64,000 nucleotides of DNA from Anaerococcus jeddahensis (lineage in GTDB: Bacteria; Bacillota; Clostridia; Tissierellales; Peptoniphilaceae): positions 1,116,001 to 1,180,000 of the forward strand of contig NZ_CWHU01000005.1 in NCBI RefSeq assembly GCF_001182725.1, read 5' to 3'. Position 1 is the stretch's first letter. Each line of letters opens with the position of its first letter. Positions 8,614-17,374 of the stretch are shown piece after piece. Below the pieces are notes generated by a model, which saw only the letters and a program-made list of their open reading frames with translations, was not told where the DNA came from and ran no database searches. The translations under genes were made by a program, and so were the position numbers.

Positions 8614-10233
8614 TTATAAGCTTGGAATAAAGATTGTAAATTTTGTTCCAAAGCCGTATTCACTTTCGACTTCTATATTATAATTTAAGTAATCACATAT
8701 ATGTTTTACAATTGATAAGCCAAGTCCTGTTGATTTTAATGTTCTTGTTCTTTGCTTATCTGCCACGTAAAATCTTTCAAAAATCCTAGAAAGATCTTCT
8801 TTCTTTATTCCTATACCCCTATCTTCAATAAATAATTTGATTCCCCTATCATCTTTTTCATAATTTATAGAAATTTTCCCATTTACTTTGTTGTATTTGA
8901 TTGCATTTTCATAAATATTGGATATAAGGTCAGTAAAAAGTGATTCATGAGTTTTAATATATAAATCGTCCATATTGTTTTCAATTTCAATATTTTTCTT
9001 ATCAGAAATTCTTTTAAATCTACTTATGCTTTTATCAACTACATTTTTAATATTTACACTTGCTCTTCCCTCGGCCAAATTTTCTTCGTCAAGTTTTGAA
9101 AGTTTTAAAATATCATCTATTATATTTAATAGCCTATTTCCTTCTTCATTTATGATTTTTCCAAATTCTTTTATATCATTATTTTTTGCAAGACCTGTAG
9201 CAATTAATTCTGCATAGCCATTAATGCTTGTAAGAGGAGATTTTAATTCGTGACTAACATTTGCTGTAAATTCTCTTCTCAATATTTCAGCTTTTTTATT
9301 TTTTGAATTGTCAATTACTATGATTATATAAGAGACAATTTCTTTATCTATTATTGGATCTATATATAATTTTAAAGATAAGTCATCATGGTTAAGTTCA
9401 ATATTTTTACCTTTTTTAAGAAGCTTAGTCTCTCTTATAGCAAGTTTATAGGCATCATGTTCTACTAAATTTTCTAATTTTTTATCCTTTTCAATATTTA
9501 ATAATTCTTTGGCAGCCTTATTGATTATTAGAATGTTTCCTTTTTTATCAAAATAAATAAAGCCTTCTTCCATGTTGGAACTTACTTTTTCAATATCTAA
9601 AATCCTTGCTTTTAAATTTGAATTTTCTTTTTGAATTTTTTTCTTTTCAAGTCTTAAATTTTCAACATATTTTTTTGGATTTTCTTTAAAATTATCAAAT
9701 TCAATTTTATCATTTATTCTATCTTTAAAAGGATTTGTTATTCTATCATAAAGATAATTTGTGAAAAATTTATTAATTATTAGGGCAAAAATCATGCCAA
9801 AAATTAAAATATAGATTCTTTTAAAAAGATATAAGATAAAAGTTTCATTATAAAATTTTATTGCGATAATTTTATTCTTGGATTTTTTTGCAAAAACTTT
9901 TGTTTCTTTATTTATGTAATTTTTTTTAGATTTTTTTACAATATCAATATCATCAAATTCATAGTTTTTTATTACATTTTTATTTATTCCAGAATTATAT
10001 AATACCTTTCCATCTGTATCTTTTAGTAATAGGTCAATATTATAGGAATTTTTAAATTTATCTAACTTCTTTTCATCAATTTTTTTATAAGTAAGAAAGC
10101 TCAAGGAATTTTCTACAAATTCATCTTGAGCTTTTTTTTCTTTTTGATATGAAAATAAAGAAGATAATATAAAAATAATAATAATTAACGAGCTTGTTAT
10201 AATATTAATATTTCTATTAATTATTTTTTTCAT
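8614..10233 (-). CDS. phoR: Phosphate sensor histidine kinase
   Basis: This is a membrane histidine kinase of 539 residues with two transmembrane segments (~11-29 and ~132-157) flanking an extracytoplasmic region. A charged coiled-coil (~190-215), a PAS-like domain (~215-310), a HisKA domain with the phospho-acceptor in SHELKSP (H328) and a HATPase domain (DRGIGI, GLGLSIV) follow. The start overlaps the end of the response-regulator gene by 4 nt, and the pair closes an operon of pst and phoU genes, so the name PhoR is well supported by context. The gene order implies phosphate-limitation sensing through PstSCAB/PhoU. Confidence 0.9.
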   Translation of the reverse strand: MKKIINRNINIITSSLIIIIFILSSLFSYQKEKKAQDEFVENSLSFLTYKKIDEKKLDKFKNSYNIDLLLKDTDGKVLYNSGINKNVIKNYEFDDIDIVKKSKKNYINKETKVFAKKSKNKIIAIKFYNETFILYLFKRIYILIFGMIFALIINKFFTNYLYDRITNPFKDRINDKIEFDNFKENPKKYVENLRLEKKKIQKENSNLKARILDIEKVSSNMEEGFIYFDKKGNILIINKAAKELLNIEKDKKLENLVEHDAYKLAIRETKLLKKGKNIELNHDDLSLKLYIDPIIDKEIVSYIIIVIDNSKNKKAEILRREFTANVSHELKSPLTSINGYAELIATGLAKNNDIKEFGKIINEEGNRLLNIIDDILKLSKLDEENLAEGRASVNIKNVVDKSISRFKRISDKKNIEIENNMDDLYIKTHESLFTDLISNIYENAIKYNKVNGKISINYEKDDRGIKLFIEDRGIGIKKEDLSRIFERFYVADKQRTRTLKSTGLGLSIVKHICDYLNYNIEVESEYGFGTKFTIFIPSL

Positions 10234-10889
10234 ATTTCTCCAAGTTTATATCCTAAATTTCTTACGGTTTTTATTTGTACGCCTGCAGATTTTAATTTAT
10301 TACGAAGACTTGCTATGTGAACATCAACAGTTCTTGTTTCTCCCTCGTAATCGTAACCCCAAATTTTTAGTAGAAAATCTTCTCTTGTTATAACATTACC
10401 AATATTAGCCAAAAATAACAAGAGCATTTCAAATTCCTTGTAGGTTAGATCTATTTTTTCACCATCAACTTTTACGGTTCTTTTTTTGATATTTACTTCT
10501 ATGTTTGCGTAGGTTAAATGTTCTCTATCTTTTTTCTCGCTTCTTCTTAAAACTGCCTTTACTCTTGAAATTAATTCCAAAATTGAAAATGGTTTTGTAA
10601 TATAATCATCCGCTCCACTTTCAAGGCCCAAAACTTTATCAAATTCATCTGTCCTTGCTGTAAGCATTATTACAGGAACATTTGAAAATTCTCTAATTTC
10701 TTTCAAAATTTCAATTCCATCTTTTTCAGGTAACATTATATCTAGAATTAGTAAGTCCACACTCTCTTCTCTTACTGATTCTACAACGTCCAGACCATCT
10801 TCAAAGCCTCTAACTTGATAATCTTTTTCTGATAAGGCGTATAAAACTAAATTTCTTATCGACTTATCATCTTCTACAACATAAATCAT
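10230..10889 (-). CDS. phoP: Phosphate response regulator, OmpR/PhoB family
   Basis: This 219-residue DNA-binding regulator has an N-terminal receiver domain (acidic pocket ED at 6-7, phospho-acceptor D50 in LILDIMLP, and the conserved Lys in ITKPF). A C-terminal winged helix follows (RTVDVHIASLRNKL). Its start overlaps phoU by 4 nt and its end overlaps phoR by 4 nt, which implies translational coupling. The 11-bp-periodic TTTACA boxes upstream of pstS, the pstS paralog and ppx-ppk1 are its likely targets. Confidence 0.93.
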   Translation of the reverse strand: MIYVVEDDKSIRNLVLYALSEKDYQVRGFEDGLDVVESVREESVDLLILDIMLPEKDGIEILKEIREFSNVPVIMLTARTDEFDKVLGLESGADDYITKPFSILELISRVKAVLRRSEKKDREHLTYANIEVNIKKRTVKVDGEKIDLTYKEFEMLLLFLANIGNVITREDFLLKIWGYDYEGETRTVDVHIASLRNKLKSAGVQIKTVRNLGYKLGEI

Positions 10890-11503
10890 AATCTTGTTGA
10901 ATAATCAGCTATTTTGGCTAACCTATCTCCAAGTCTTTCAAAATATTTATAGAAAAGTACTTTTTCAGACAATTCCATTGGTGTGATTTGGTCTGATTTT
11001 GTTAATTTTACAAGATAATGGATACAATCTTCAAATAATTCATTATTTATTTCATCATCGTCAATTGTTCTTAGAGCAAGTTCGTTGTCGTTATCTTCAA
11101 AACTTTGGATACTATTTAAATTCATATTTTTTTGATTTTTTATAAAAGTTTTTACAAATTCTTTTTCTTCTTCTCTTAAAGGAAATTCCAAAATAATTGC
11201 AGCTGCTTGGGCTATATGATTTGAAATTCTCTTGTAAGTTGATGCAAGTTTAATAGACATTTGCAAAAATCTCAAGTCCCTTGCAACTGGTTGTTGCAAA
11301 GCTAAAAGATCATAGCAAAATCTTTCTATATCTGCTGCATATTGTCTTGTGTCATGGTCAAGGTCAATTATTTCTTCAAGATTATTTTTTTGACCATTTT
11401 CAAGATATAAGACAAACCTATCATATGACAATTGAATCAATTCTGATACGTTTTTTTCCATTTCCCTAATATTATCTAAATCTTCTATATATCTTGTTCT
11501 CAT
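10886..11503 (-). CDS. phoU: Phosphate signalling protein PhoU
   Basis: This 205-residue all-helical protein has two PhoU repeats with the characteristic acidic/basic helices and the segment LALQQPVARDLRFLQ. PhoU links the Pst transporter to PhoR and dampens uptake and signalling when phosphate is plentiful. It begins 1 nt after pstB and overlaps phoP by 4 nt. Confidence 0.93.
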   Translation of the reverse strand: MRTRYIEDLDNIREMEKNVSELIQLSYDRFVLYLENGQKNNLEEIIDLDHDTRQYAADIERFCYDLLALQQPVARDLRFLQMSIKLASTYKRISNHIAQAAAIILEFPLREEEKEFVKTFIKNQKNMNLNSIQSFEDNDNELALRTIDDDEINNELFEDCIHYLVKLTKSDQITPMELSEKVLFYKYFERLGDRLAKIADYSTRL

Positions 11504-11504
11504 A

Positions 11505-12356
11505 TCAACCGAACCTTCCTGTTATATAATCTTCAGTTCTTTTGTCCCTTGGATCATTAAATATTTTTTTTGTTTCATCCATTTCAATTACATCTCCAGT
11601 CAAGAAAAATGCTGTTCTGTCAGAAATTCTTGCTGCTTGTTGCATATTGTGTGTAACTATTACTATTGTATATTTACCCCTTAAATCTTCTAATAACTCT
11701 TCAATTGATGCTGTTGAAATTGGATCTAGGGCACTTGTTGGCTCGTCCATCAAAACTATTTCTGGATTTACAGAAAGAGTTCTTGCTATACAAATTCTTT
11801 GTTGTTGACCACCAGAAAATGATAAAGCATTTCTATCTAATTTATCTTTTACTTCATCCCATACACTTGCAGCTTTCAAAGATTTTTCTACAATTGCATC
11901 AAGCTCATCCTTATCTTTTATTCCATCAATTCTTGGTCCGTAGGTTATATTGTCATAAACTGATTTTGAAAAAGGGTTTGGAGTTTGAAAAACCATTCCT
12001 ACATTTCTTCTAAGACTAACTACATCAACATCTTTTTTATTTATATCTTTTCCATCAATTTCAATTAAACCTTCTATTTTACAATCATCGATTAAATCAT
12101 TCATCCTATTAAAACATTTTAAAGTTGTAGATTTTCCACAACCACTTGGTCCAATGAAAGCTGTGATTTCATTTTCTTTTATTTCCATATTTATTTTTTT
12201 TAGAGCTTGAAAATCTCCATAATATAAATCTAAATCTTTTACATTTATTATTGTATTTCTATTATCTATTCTTTCTGATTCTTTTTTCCCAAAAAATGTT
12301 TCTATTCTTGTTTTATCATTAGATAAATATTTATTTTTATCTTTTGTTTTTTCCAT
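11505..12356 (-). CDS. pstB: Phosphate ABC transporter ATPase
   Basis: The 283-residue ATPase energises PstAC. The Walker A motif GPSGCGKST lies at 69-77. The signature SFSGGQQQR, Walker [12 protein letters not shown] and the switch His (VTHNMQQ) are intact. An N-terminal extension of about 35 charged residues precedes the ABC domain and is longer than usual for PstB. The gene sits 10 nt after pstA and 1 nt before phoU. Confidence 0.95.
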   Translation of the reverse strand: MEKTKDKNKYLSNDKTRIETFFGKKESERIDNRNTIINVKDLDLYYGDFQALKKINMEIKENEITAFIGPSGCGKSTTLKCFNRMNDLIDDCKIEGLIEIDGKDINKKDVDVVSLRRNVGMVFQTPNPFSKSVYDNITYGPRIDGIKDKDELDAIVEKSLKAASVWDEVKDKLDRNALSFSGGQQQRICIARTLSVNPEIVLMDEPTSALDPISTASIEELLEDLRGKYTIVIVTHNMQQAARISDRTAFFLTGDVIEMDETKKIFNDPRDKRTEDYITGRFG

Positions 12357-12366
12357 TATTCTCTCC

Positions 12367-13167
12367 TTATTTTACTATAGCCTTAGAAATTTTTGCTGAT
12401 ACAAAATTTAATAGTATTACAAAAACTAAAAGTAATACTGCAGTTGCATAGGCTTCTTTTACGTGGAAACCTTCTGTTGATAGGACATACATATGAACTG
12501 CCATTGTTCTTGCAGAATCTAGTATTGATGTAGGTGTTTTTGCTACTGTTCCCATTGTATAAATTAGGGCTGCAGATTCACCAACTATTCTTCCTGTTGA
12601 TAAGAATATTCCTCCCAAAATTCCATTTATTGCTTCTGGAATTACTATTTTAAAAATTGTTTGAATTTTTGTAGCTCCAAGGGCAAGTGATGCGTGAGCT
12701 TGGAGAGGATTTACATTTAAAATTGCCTCTTCAGTTGTTCTGATTATGGTTGGAAGAATCATAATTGCTACTGTTAAACATCCTGCAATCAAAGAATATC
12801 CCAAATGTAGGGCGTCAACAAAAAACAAATATCCAAACAAACCATAAACAATTGATGGGATTGATGAAAGAATTTCTGTAGCAAATCTTACAGATTTTAT
12901 TAAAATTTTATTTTTTGCATATTGTGACAAGTAAATCGCTGTAAAAATACCAACTGGCAAGGTTACTATTAGGGTTATTACAATTGATAAAAATGTTGTA
13001 ATAAGAGCTGGCATTATTGAAACATTTTGTGATGAATATTTTAATTCAAAAAGTGAAGGTGAAATATTTGGTATACCATTTATTAAAATATAGGCAATTA
13101 CTATTCCACCTGCTGCAAATCCCAAAAGTGACAACAAATAAATTAATATTTTAAAAGAATTTTTCAT
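12367..13167 (-). CDS. pstA: Phosphate ABC transporter permease PstA
   Basis: This 266-residue membrane protein has about six transmembrane helices and the EAA loop ([21 protein letters not shown]) that docks on PstB. It is of normal size for the family and lies 8 nt downstream of pstC. Confidence 0.94.
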   Translation of the reverse strand: MKNSFKILIYLLSLLGFAAGGIVIAYILINGIPNISPSLFELKYSSQNVSIMPALITTFLSIVITLIVTLPVGIFTAIYLSQYAKNKILIKSVRFATEILSSIPSIVYGLFGYLFFVDALHLGYSLIAGCLTVAIMILPTIIRTTEEAILNVNPLQAHASLALGATKIQTIFKIVIPEAINGILGGIFLSTGRIVGESAALIYTMGTVAKTPTSILDSARTMAVHMYVLSTEGFHVKEAYATAVLLLVFVILLNFVSAKISKAIVK

Positions 13168-13175
13168 TACTACCT

Positions 13176-14036
13176 CTACATTCTTGCTTGATCTTTGTTT
13201 CTTATAAAGTTAAATACGATATTTATCAAAAGAATAAATACGAATAAAACCATACCTGTTGCTATAAGGGATTCTCTGTGAAGACCAGACGCATATCCCA
13301 TTTCCAAAACTATATTTGTTGTAAGGGTTCTTACTCCATCAAGTAGACCGCCTGGCATTCTTGGTTGATTTCCAATTACTAAATAAACTGCCATGGTTTC
13401 TCCAATTGACCTACCAATGGCAAGAATTATTGAAGAATAAATTCCGCTTTTTGCATAAGGCACCATGACTTTTCTAATTGTTTCTTCCTTTGTAGCTCCA
13501 AGAGCAAGAGAACCTGTATAAAAAACTTCTGGAACTTGTTCGAGGGAATTTTTTGAAATATTTACCATTGTTGGAAGAATCATTATTGCTAAAAGGATTG
13601 ATGCAGTGAGCATATTCATTCCACCAGTTTTAAAAGTTTTTGAAACAAATGGAACTATAACCATCATGGCAAAAAATCCATAAATAATCGAAGGAATAGC
13701 TGCCATCAAATTTATAAGGCCGTTCAAAAAATTATAAGATTTTCTTGAATAATAGGCCATAAAAATTGATACAGCAAGACCAAATGGTATTGCAATTATT
13801 GCTGATAAAACTGTTACAATAATTGATCCGACAATCATTGGTCCTATTCCAAAAAATGCAGGTTTTGCTGTTGGAGCCCATTTTGTTCCGCTGATAAATT
13901 TAATAAGTCCATATTGGCTAACAAAATCTATACCTGATCTAAAAATAAAAAAGGTAATTAGAATTATTAATAAAATGGACATAATAGCAGAAATTAAAAA
14001 TACAATTTCTCCAAATTTTTCTTTAAAAGATTTCAT
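13176..14036 (-). CDS. pstC: Phosphate ABC transporter permease PstC
   Basis: The 286 residues form about six transmembrane helices, with the coupling loop [19 protein letters not shown]. PstC pairs with PstA to form the phosphate channel. The start codon is 1 nt downstream of the pstS paralog's stop, so the two are probably translationally coupled. Confidence 0.94.
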   Translation of the reverse strand: MKSFKEKFGEIVFLISAIMSILLIILITFFIFRSGIDFVSQYGLIKFISGTKWAPTAKPAFFGIGPMIVGSIIVTVLSAIIAIPFGLAVSIFMAYYSRKSYNFLNGLINLMAAIPSIIYGFFAMMVIVPFVSKTFKTGGMNMLTASILLAIMILPTMVNISKNSLEQVPEVFYTGSLALGATKEETIRKVMVPYAKSGIYSSIILAIGRSIGETMAVYLVIGNQPRMPGGLLDGVRTLTTNIVLEMGYASGLHRESLIATGMVLFVFILLINIVFNFIRNKDQARM

Positions 14037-14037
14037 T

Positions 14038-14898
14038 TTATTTTAACTCTCCTGTGTTTGTTATCTCTCCTGTATAAATACCTCTTAACTCTTTCATTGT
14101 TAAATCATTTATTTGAGTATTTTCTTTGTTTACAATTATTGCTATTCCATCTATTGCAAATATTTCTGATGAAAGACTATCATCATTCAATTTATTTGAA
14201 ATCATAGCTATATCTACAACATTGTCTTTTACATTTTTTAAACCTGTCAAAGATTCGTTAGATAAAACTTCAACTTCAACATTTTTATTTAATTTTTCAT
14301 AATTTTCAGCAAGTTTTTCTACAATTGAACTTAGGGATGAAGAACCAGTTATGGTCAATTTCCCTTCAAGATTTTTTGCCTTATATTCTTTTTCGTTTGT
14401 TAAGGCAAGAAGTCCGTCTTCTTCAATCAAGTTTTTTGCACTTTTACTTTTCACATATTCCAAAAAATCTTTGGATAAGTCTGTTTGAGAATCTTTTTTG
14501 TAAGCAAGGCCGAAAGGTCTTTGCAATTTATATGATCCATCTTCAATTGTATCTTTATTTGGACTAACACCATCAATTTTTACAACCTTAACTGAATCAT
14601 CCAAAGCAGTAAGTGATAGGTAGGCGATTGCTGTTTTATCAACTCCAACAGCCTTTAAAACTCCATTTGTAGAATTTAATACCATAGAATTATCTGTAGT
14701 CATATCTTCATAATTTCCTTTGTTATTTTCTTTTATCAAACCAACTTGTTCAATAAAACTTTTTCTCGTTCCCGATCCATCTTCCCTACTTGTAACAGTA
14801 AGGTCAAAATTTTTGCTTTCTTTTACTTCAGTTTTTTTTCCAGAGCAAGAGGTTATCAAAACTAAAGTAGATAAAAACAATAATAATTTTTTTACCAT
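14038..14898 (-). CDS. Second PstS-like substrate-binding lipoprotein, lobes in permuted order
   Basis: The 286 residues start with a lipoprotein signal (lipobox LITSC, Cys18). Segments that form the second half of canonical PstS come first: SREDGSGTR at 37-45, LNSTNGV near 74, then RPFGLAY. The canonical first half follows: GSSSLSS at 185-191, DIAMISNKL near 229, and INDLTMKELRGIYTGEI at the end. The gene at 15041 has the same reversed order. Several positions that contact phosphate are altered here (GSSSLSS for GSTSVTP, SNESLTG for TGSSSGI, MISNKL for MASREL). Specificity may therefore differ, or the protein may act as a sensor or accessory. It has its own PHO box and directly precedes pstC. 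Confidence 0.85.
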   Translation of the reverse strand: MVKKLLLFLSTLVLITSCSGKKTEVKESKNFDLTVTSREDGSGTRKSFIEQVGLIKENNKGNYEDMTTDNSMVLNSTNGVLKAVGVDKTAIAYLSLTALDDSVKVVKIDGVSPNKDTIEDGSYKLQRPFGLAYKKDSQTDLSKDFLEYVKSKSAKNLIEEDGLLALTNEKEYKAKNLEGKLTITGSSSLSSIVEKLAENYEKLNKNVEVEVLSNESLTGLKNVKDNVVDIAMISNKLNDDSLSSEIFAIDGIAIIVNKENTQINDLTMKELRGIYTGEITNTGELK

Positions 14899-14951
14899 AT
14901 GAACTCCTTTTTATTTTCTTACATAATATTATTAAATCCTTGTATGGAATT

Positions 14952-14990
14952 GATAAATCCTATGTAAAATCTATGTAAAATTAATAAAAT
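14952..14990 (-). promoter_or_regulatory. PHO box upstream of the pstS paralog
   Basis: On the minus strand two perfect TTTACA hexamers (14974-14979 and 14963-14968) are exactly 11 bp apart. They are flanked at the same period by weaker ATTTTA (14985-14990) and TTTATC (14952-14957). This matches the Firmicute PhoP site, TT(A/T)ACA repeated every 11 bp. It lies about 55-90 nt upstream of the start codon. Confidence 0.75.
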
Positions 14991-14993
14991 TCA

Positions 14994-15030
14994 CAAAAAA
15001 ATAAGCTCATAGGAAATCTCCTAGAGCCTA
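14994..15030 (-). terminator. Terminator between pstS and its paralog
   Basis: A GCTC-A-TAGGA / TCCTAGAGC stem with one bulge is followed on the minus strand by about seven T. It lies just after the pstS stop codon. It probably lets pstS be made in excess over the downstream genes, which have their own PHO box. Confidence 0.8.
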
Positions 15031-15040
15031 TTTAAAATTA

Positions 15041-15991
15041 TTATTTGCTTAAATCAGCTGTATTTTTAATTTTTCCTGAGAAAATTTCTTTTAATTGGTC
15101 TTTTGTTAGATCATTTAATTTAGAATCATCTTTATTAACAATTACAGCTATTCCATCTTTTGCTAAAACTTCTACTTGAAGTTTATCTTTTTCATCATCT
15201 TTTAATTCTCTTGATGCCATAGCAATTTGGCTTACGTCAGAAATTGTTGATTCGATTCCTGAAGATGATCCTGTAGATTGGATTTCAATATTTGCATCTG
15301 GGTTTACATCTTTATATTTTTCTACAAGTTTTTCCATTAGAGGAGTAACTGATGTTGATCCTGCTATAGTTAAGTTTCCTTTAACTTTTTTAGCCTTGTA
15401 ATCTTTTGCTTCTACTTTTATATATCCTTCTTTTCCAACTATTTCTTGAGCATCTTTACTTAAAACAAAGGCCAAGAAATCTTTTGCTAAATCGTCAAGT
15501 TTATCTTCTTTAAAAGCAAGGTTGAAAGGTCTTTGTAAAGTATAATCACCAGATTCAATATTTTCTTCTGTTGCTTCTGCTCCATCAACTTTTACTTTTT
15601 TAACATTATCATTAACAGATCCCAAAGAAACATAACCAATTGCTGATGGATCTTGTGATACAGTTTGCATTACACCGTTTGTAGAATTTTGAACTACAGC
15701 TTCATCGGTTGTTGTATCTTTCTTTTCACCATCTTTTTCTTCTTCAAGACCAACAAGTTCAATGAAGGCTCCTCTTGTACCAGAACCATCTTCTCTTGAT
15801 ACAACAGTTATATCAAAATCTTCTTGATCAGAATTTTTTGTATCCCCGTCTTTTTTCTCACTTGCTGTACTAGCATTTTCAGTTGGATTTGATCCACTTT
15901 CATTTGCTTTGTCATCCTTATTTCCACAAGCTGATAAAATCATTGATAAGGAAAGTGCTGCAACTATAATTTTTGAATTTTTAATTTTCAT
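15041..15991 (-). CDS. pstS: Phosphate-binding lipoprotein PstS with circularly permuted lobe order
   Basis: This is the extracellular phosphate receptor for PstCAB. It has a lipoprotein signal (lipobox LSAC, Cys22) and a Ser/Asp/Glu-rich linker (23-58). The body begins with what is normally the C-terminal half of PstS: ITVVSREDGSGTR (61-73), VVQNSTNGVMQT, IGYVSLGSV, RPFNLAF and DFLAFVLSKDAQEIV. After a bridge (192-206) the normally N-terminal half follows: LTIAGSTSVTPLMEKL (207-222), TGSSSGI, IAMASRELKDDEK, DGIAVIVNKDD and DLTKDQLKEIFSGKIKN (294-310). All phosphate-binding motifs are present but in swapped order. It is preceded by a PHO box and followed by a terminator. Confidence 0.9.
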   Translation of the reverse strand: MKIKNSKIIVAALSLSMILSACGNKDDKANESGSNPTENASTASEKKDGDTKNSDQEDFDITVVSREDGSGTRGAFIELVGLEEEKDGEKKDTTTDEAVVQNSTNGVMQTVSQDPSAIGYVSLGSVNDNVKKVKVDGAEATEENIESGDYTLQRPFNLAFKEDKLDDLAKDFLAFVLSKDAQEIVGKEGYIKVEAKDYKAKKVKGNLTIAGSTSVTPLMEKLVEKYKDVNPDANIEIQSTGSSSGIESTISDVSQIAMASRELKDDEKDKLQVEVLAKDGIAVIVNKDDSKLNDLTKDQLKEIFSGKIKNTADLSK

Positions 15992-16041
15992 TATTTACTC
16001 CTTTAATATTTGTAACTTCACAATGTATAATAAAGTATTTT

Positions 16042-16080
16042 TATTTCAAATTGATTAGGTCAATGTAAAGTTTAGGTTAA
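16042..16080 (-). promoter_or_regulatory. PHO box upstream of pstS
   Basis: On the minus strand TTAACC (16075-16080) and TTTACA (16064-16069) are 11 bp apart. Weaker CTAATC (16053-16058) and GAAATA (16042-16047) follow at the same period, 50-90 nt before the pstS start codon. It is less perfect than the box at 14952. Confidence 0.6.
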
Positions 16081-16093
16081 TTTTTAAAATTTC

Positions 16094-16121
16094 TTGTAAT
16101 TTATTCTAAAACCTATATAAT
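16094..16121 (+). promoter_or_regulatory. Promoter of asnA
   Basis: TTGTAA (16094-16099), a 16-nt spacer and TATAAT (16116-16121) precede the asnA ATG, which has a TAGGAG ribosome site. The element is only 14 nt from the pstS PHO box, so the two divergent promoters are close. Confidence 0.6.
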
Positions 16122-16158
16122 TTAATAGTAAAAAAAGAACAAAGTATTAGGAGATAAA

Positions 16159-17172
16159 ATGCAAGAAATAAAAATACCAGAAAATTATCAAAGTGATAAG
16201 AATTTATATAAGACACAATTGTTGATAAAAGAAATTAAGGATTTTTTCCAAATAAATTTATCAAACAATTTAAATTTAAAAAGAGTATCAGCACCTTTAT
16301 TTGTAGAAAATTCTACTGGTCTAAATGATAACCTATCTGGTGTTGAAGAACCTGTAAAATTTACACTACCAGAAGCAAATAATGCCAGCATGGAAATAGT
16401 TCATTCCCTTGCAAAATGGAAAAGATATGCTCTAAAAGAATATAATTTTGCAATGTACGAGGGACTTTACACTGATATGAACGCAATAAGAAGATGTGAA
16501 GAACCAGACAACACTCATTCATTTTATGTTGACCAATGGGATTGGGAAAAAGTAATAAAAGAAACAGATAGAAATGAAGATTATCTAAAATCAACAGTTC
16601 TTACAATTTTTAATACCCTTAGGGCCTTGGACGAATATCTTTGTAGATTGATTCCAAAAAGAGTAAAATTGTTGCCAAATAATATAAAATTTTTAACAAG
16701 CCAAGAACTAATAGATGAATTTCCAGAATGTAAAGACAGCAAAGAAAGAGAAAGAGAAGCTTGTAAAAAATACAAGGCAGTATTTTTAATGCAAATTGGA
16801 AAAGAATTATCAAACGGTAAAGTTCATGATTTGAGATCACCTGACTATGATGATTGGAATTTAAATGGAGATATTTTAGTTTACAATCCAGTTTTAGATG
16901 ATGCTTTGGAATTATCTTCAATGGGAATAAGAGTTGATGCAAAAACTTTAAAAGAACAATCGAAAATTGCTGATTGTGAAGAAAGATTAGAATATAAATA
17001 TCATAAAATGCTAGTAAATAACCAATTGCCACAAACAGTTGGAGGTGGAATCGGTCAATCAAGACTTTGTATGTTCTTCTTACAAAAAGCCCATATAGGA
17101 GAAGTTCAAGTTTCCTACTGGCCAGATGAAATGAGAGAAGAATTAAAGAAAAATTCAGTTATTTTATTATAA
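16159..17172 (+). CDS. asnA: Aspartate-ammonia ligase (asparagine synthetase A)
   Basis: The enzyme makes asparagine from aspartate, ammonia and ATP. The 337 residues match the full family length and its class II aminoacyl-tRNA synthetase-like fold. Visible motifs include VSAPLFVENSTGLNDNLSG near the N-terminus, the YVDQWDWE segment, and GGGIGQSRLCMFFL with VQVSYWPDEM at the end. It is monocistronic, with its own promoter. Confidence 0.96.
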   Translation: MQEIKIPENYQSDKNLYKTQLLIKEIKDFFQINLSNNLNLKRVSAPLFVENSTGLNDNLSGVEEPVKFTLPEANNASMEIVHSLAKWKRYALKEYNFAMYEGLYTDMNAIRRCEEPDNTHSFYVDQWDWEKVIKETDRNEDYLKSTVLTIFNTLRALDEYLCRLIPKRVKLLPNNIKFLTSQELIDEFPECKDSKEREREACKKYKAVFLMQIGKELSNGKVHDLRSPDYDDWNLNGDILVYNPVLDDALELSSMGIRVDAKTLKEQSKIADCEERLEYKYHKMLVNNQLPQTVGGGIGQSRLCMFFLQKAHIGEVQVSYWPDEMREELKKNSVILL

Positions 17173-17174
17173 AT

Positions 17175-17195
17175 TAAAAAAGGACCTTAAGTCCT
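17175..17195 (-). terminator. Possible terminator downstream of recQ
   Basis: The short stem AGGAC/GTCCT (17181-17195) is followed on the minus strand by six or seven T. It lies about 180 nt beyond the recQ stop, after the repeat copy. It is oriented for minus-strand transcription and would not act on asnA. Confidence 0.5.
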
Positions 17196-17241
17196 CATGA
17201 CGTTTAAAATAAGAATATTAAATAAATTAGACCAAAAAATT

Positions 17242-17357
17242 GAGCGGGGAAATCTTTTTGAGATTTCTCCGCTCCTTTCAGTCGGTCGAGATGGGTTTGT
17301 AGCATATTTTATTTTTAAATTTTAAAAACTTATTTAAATAACTTTGTCTACACTCTA
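17242..17357 (-). repeat. Interspersed repeat, copy B
   Basis: Read on the minus strand, it starts AGAGTGTAGACAAAGT, as in copy A at 6400-6415. An AT-rich variable stretch, then GCTAC and CCATCTCGACC follow, all shared with copy A. It ends in a 14-bp stem (17242-17255 with 17261-17274; one G-U pair) built on GAGCGG and AAATCT. It is a single arm rather than a complete inverted-repeat element and occupies the asnA-recQ convergent gap. Confidence 0.6.
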
Positions 17358-17374
17358 AAACTTTTTGCCCTTTT

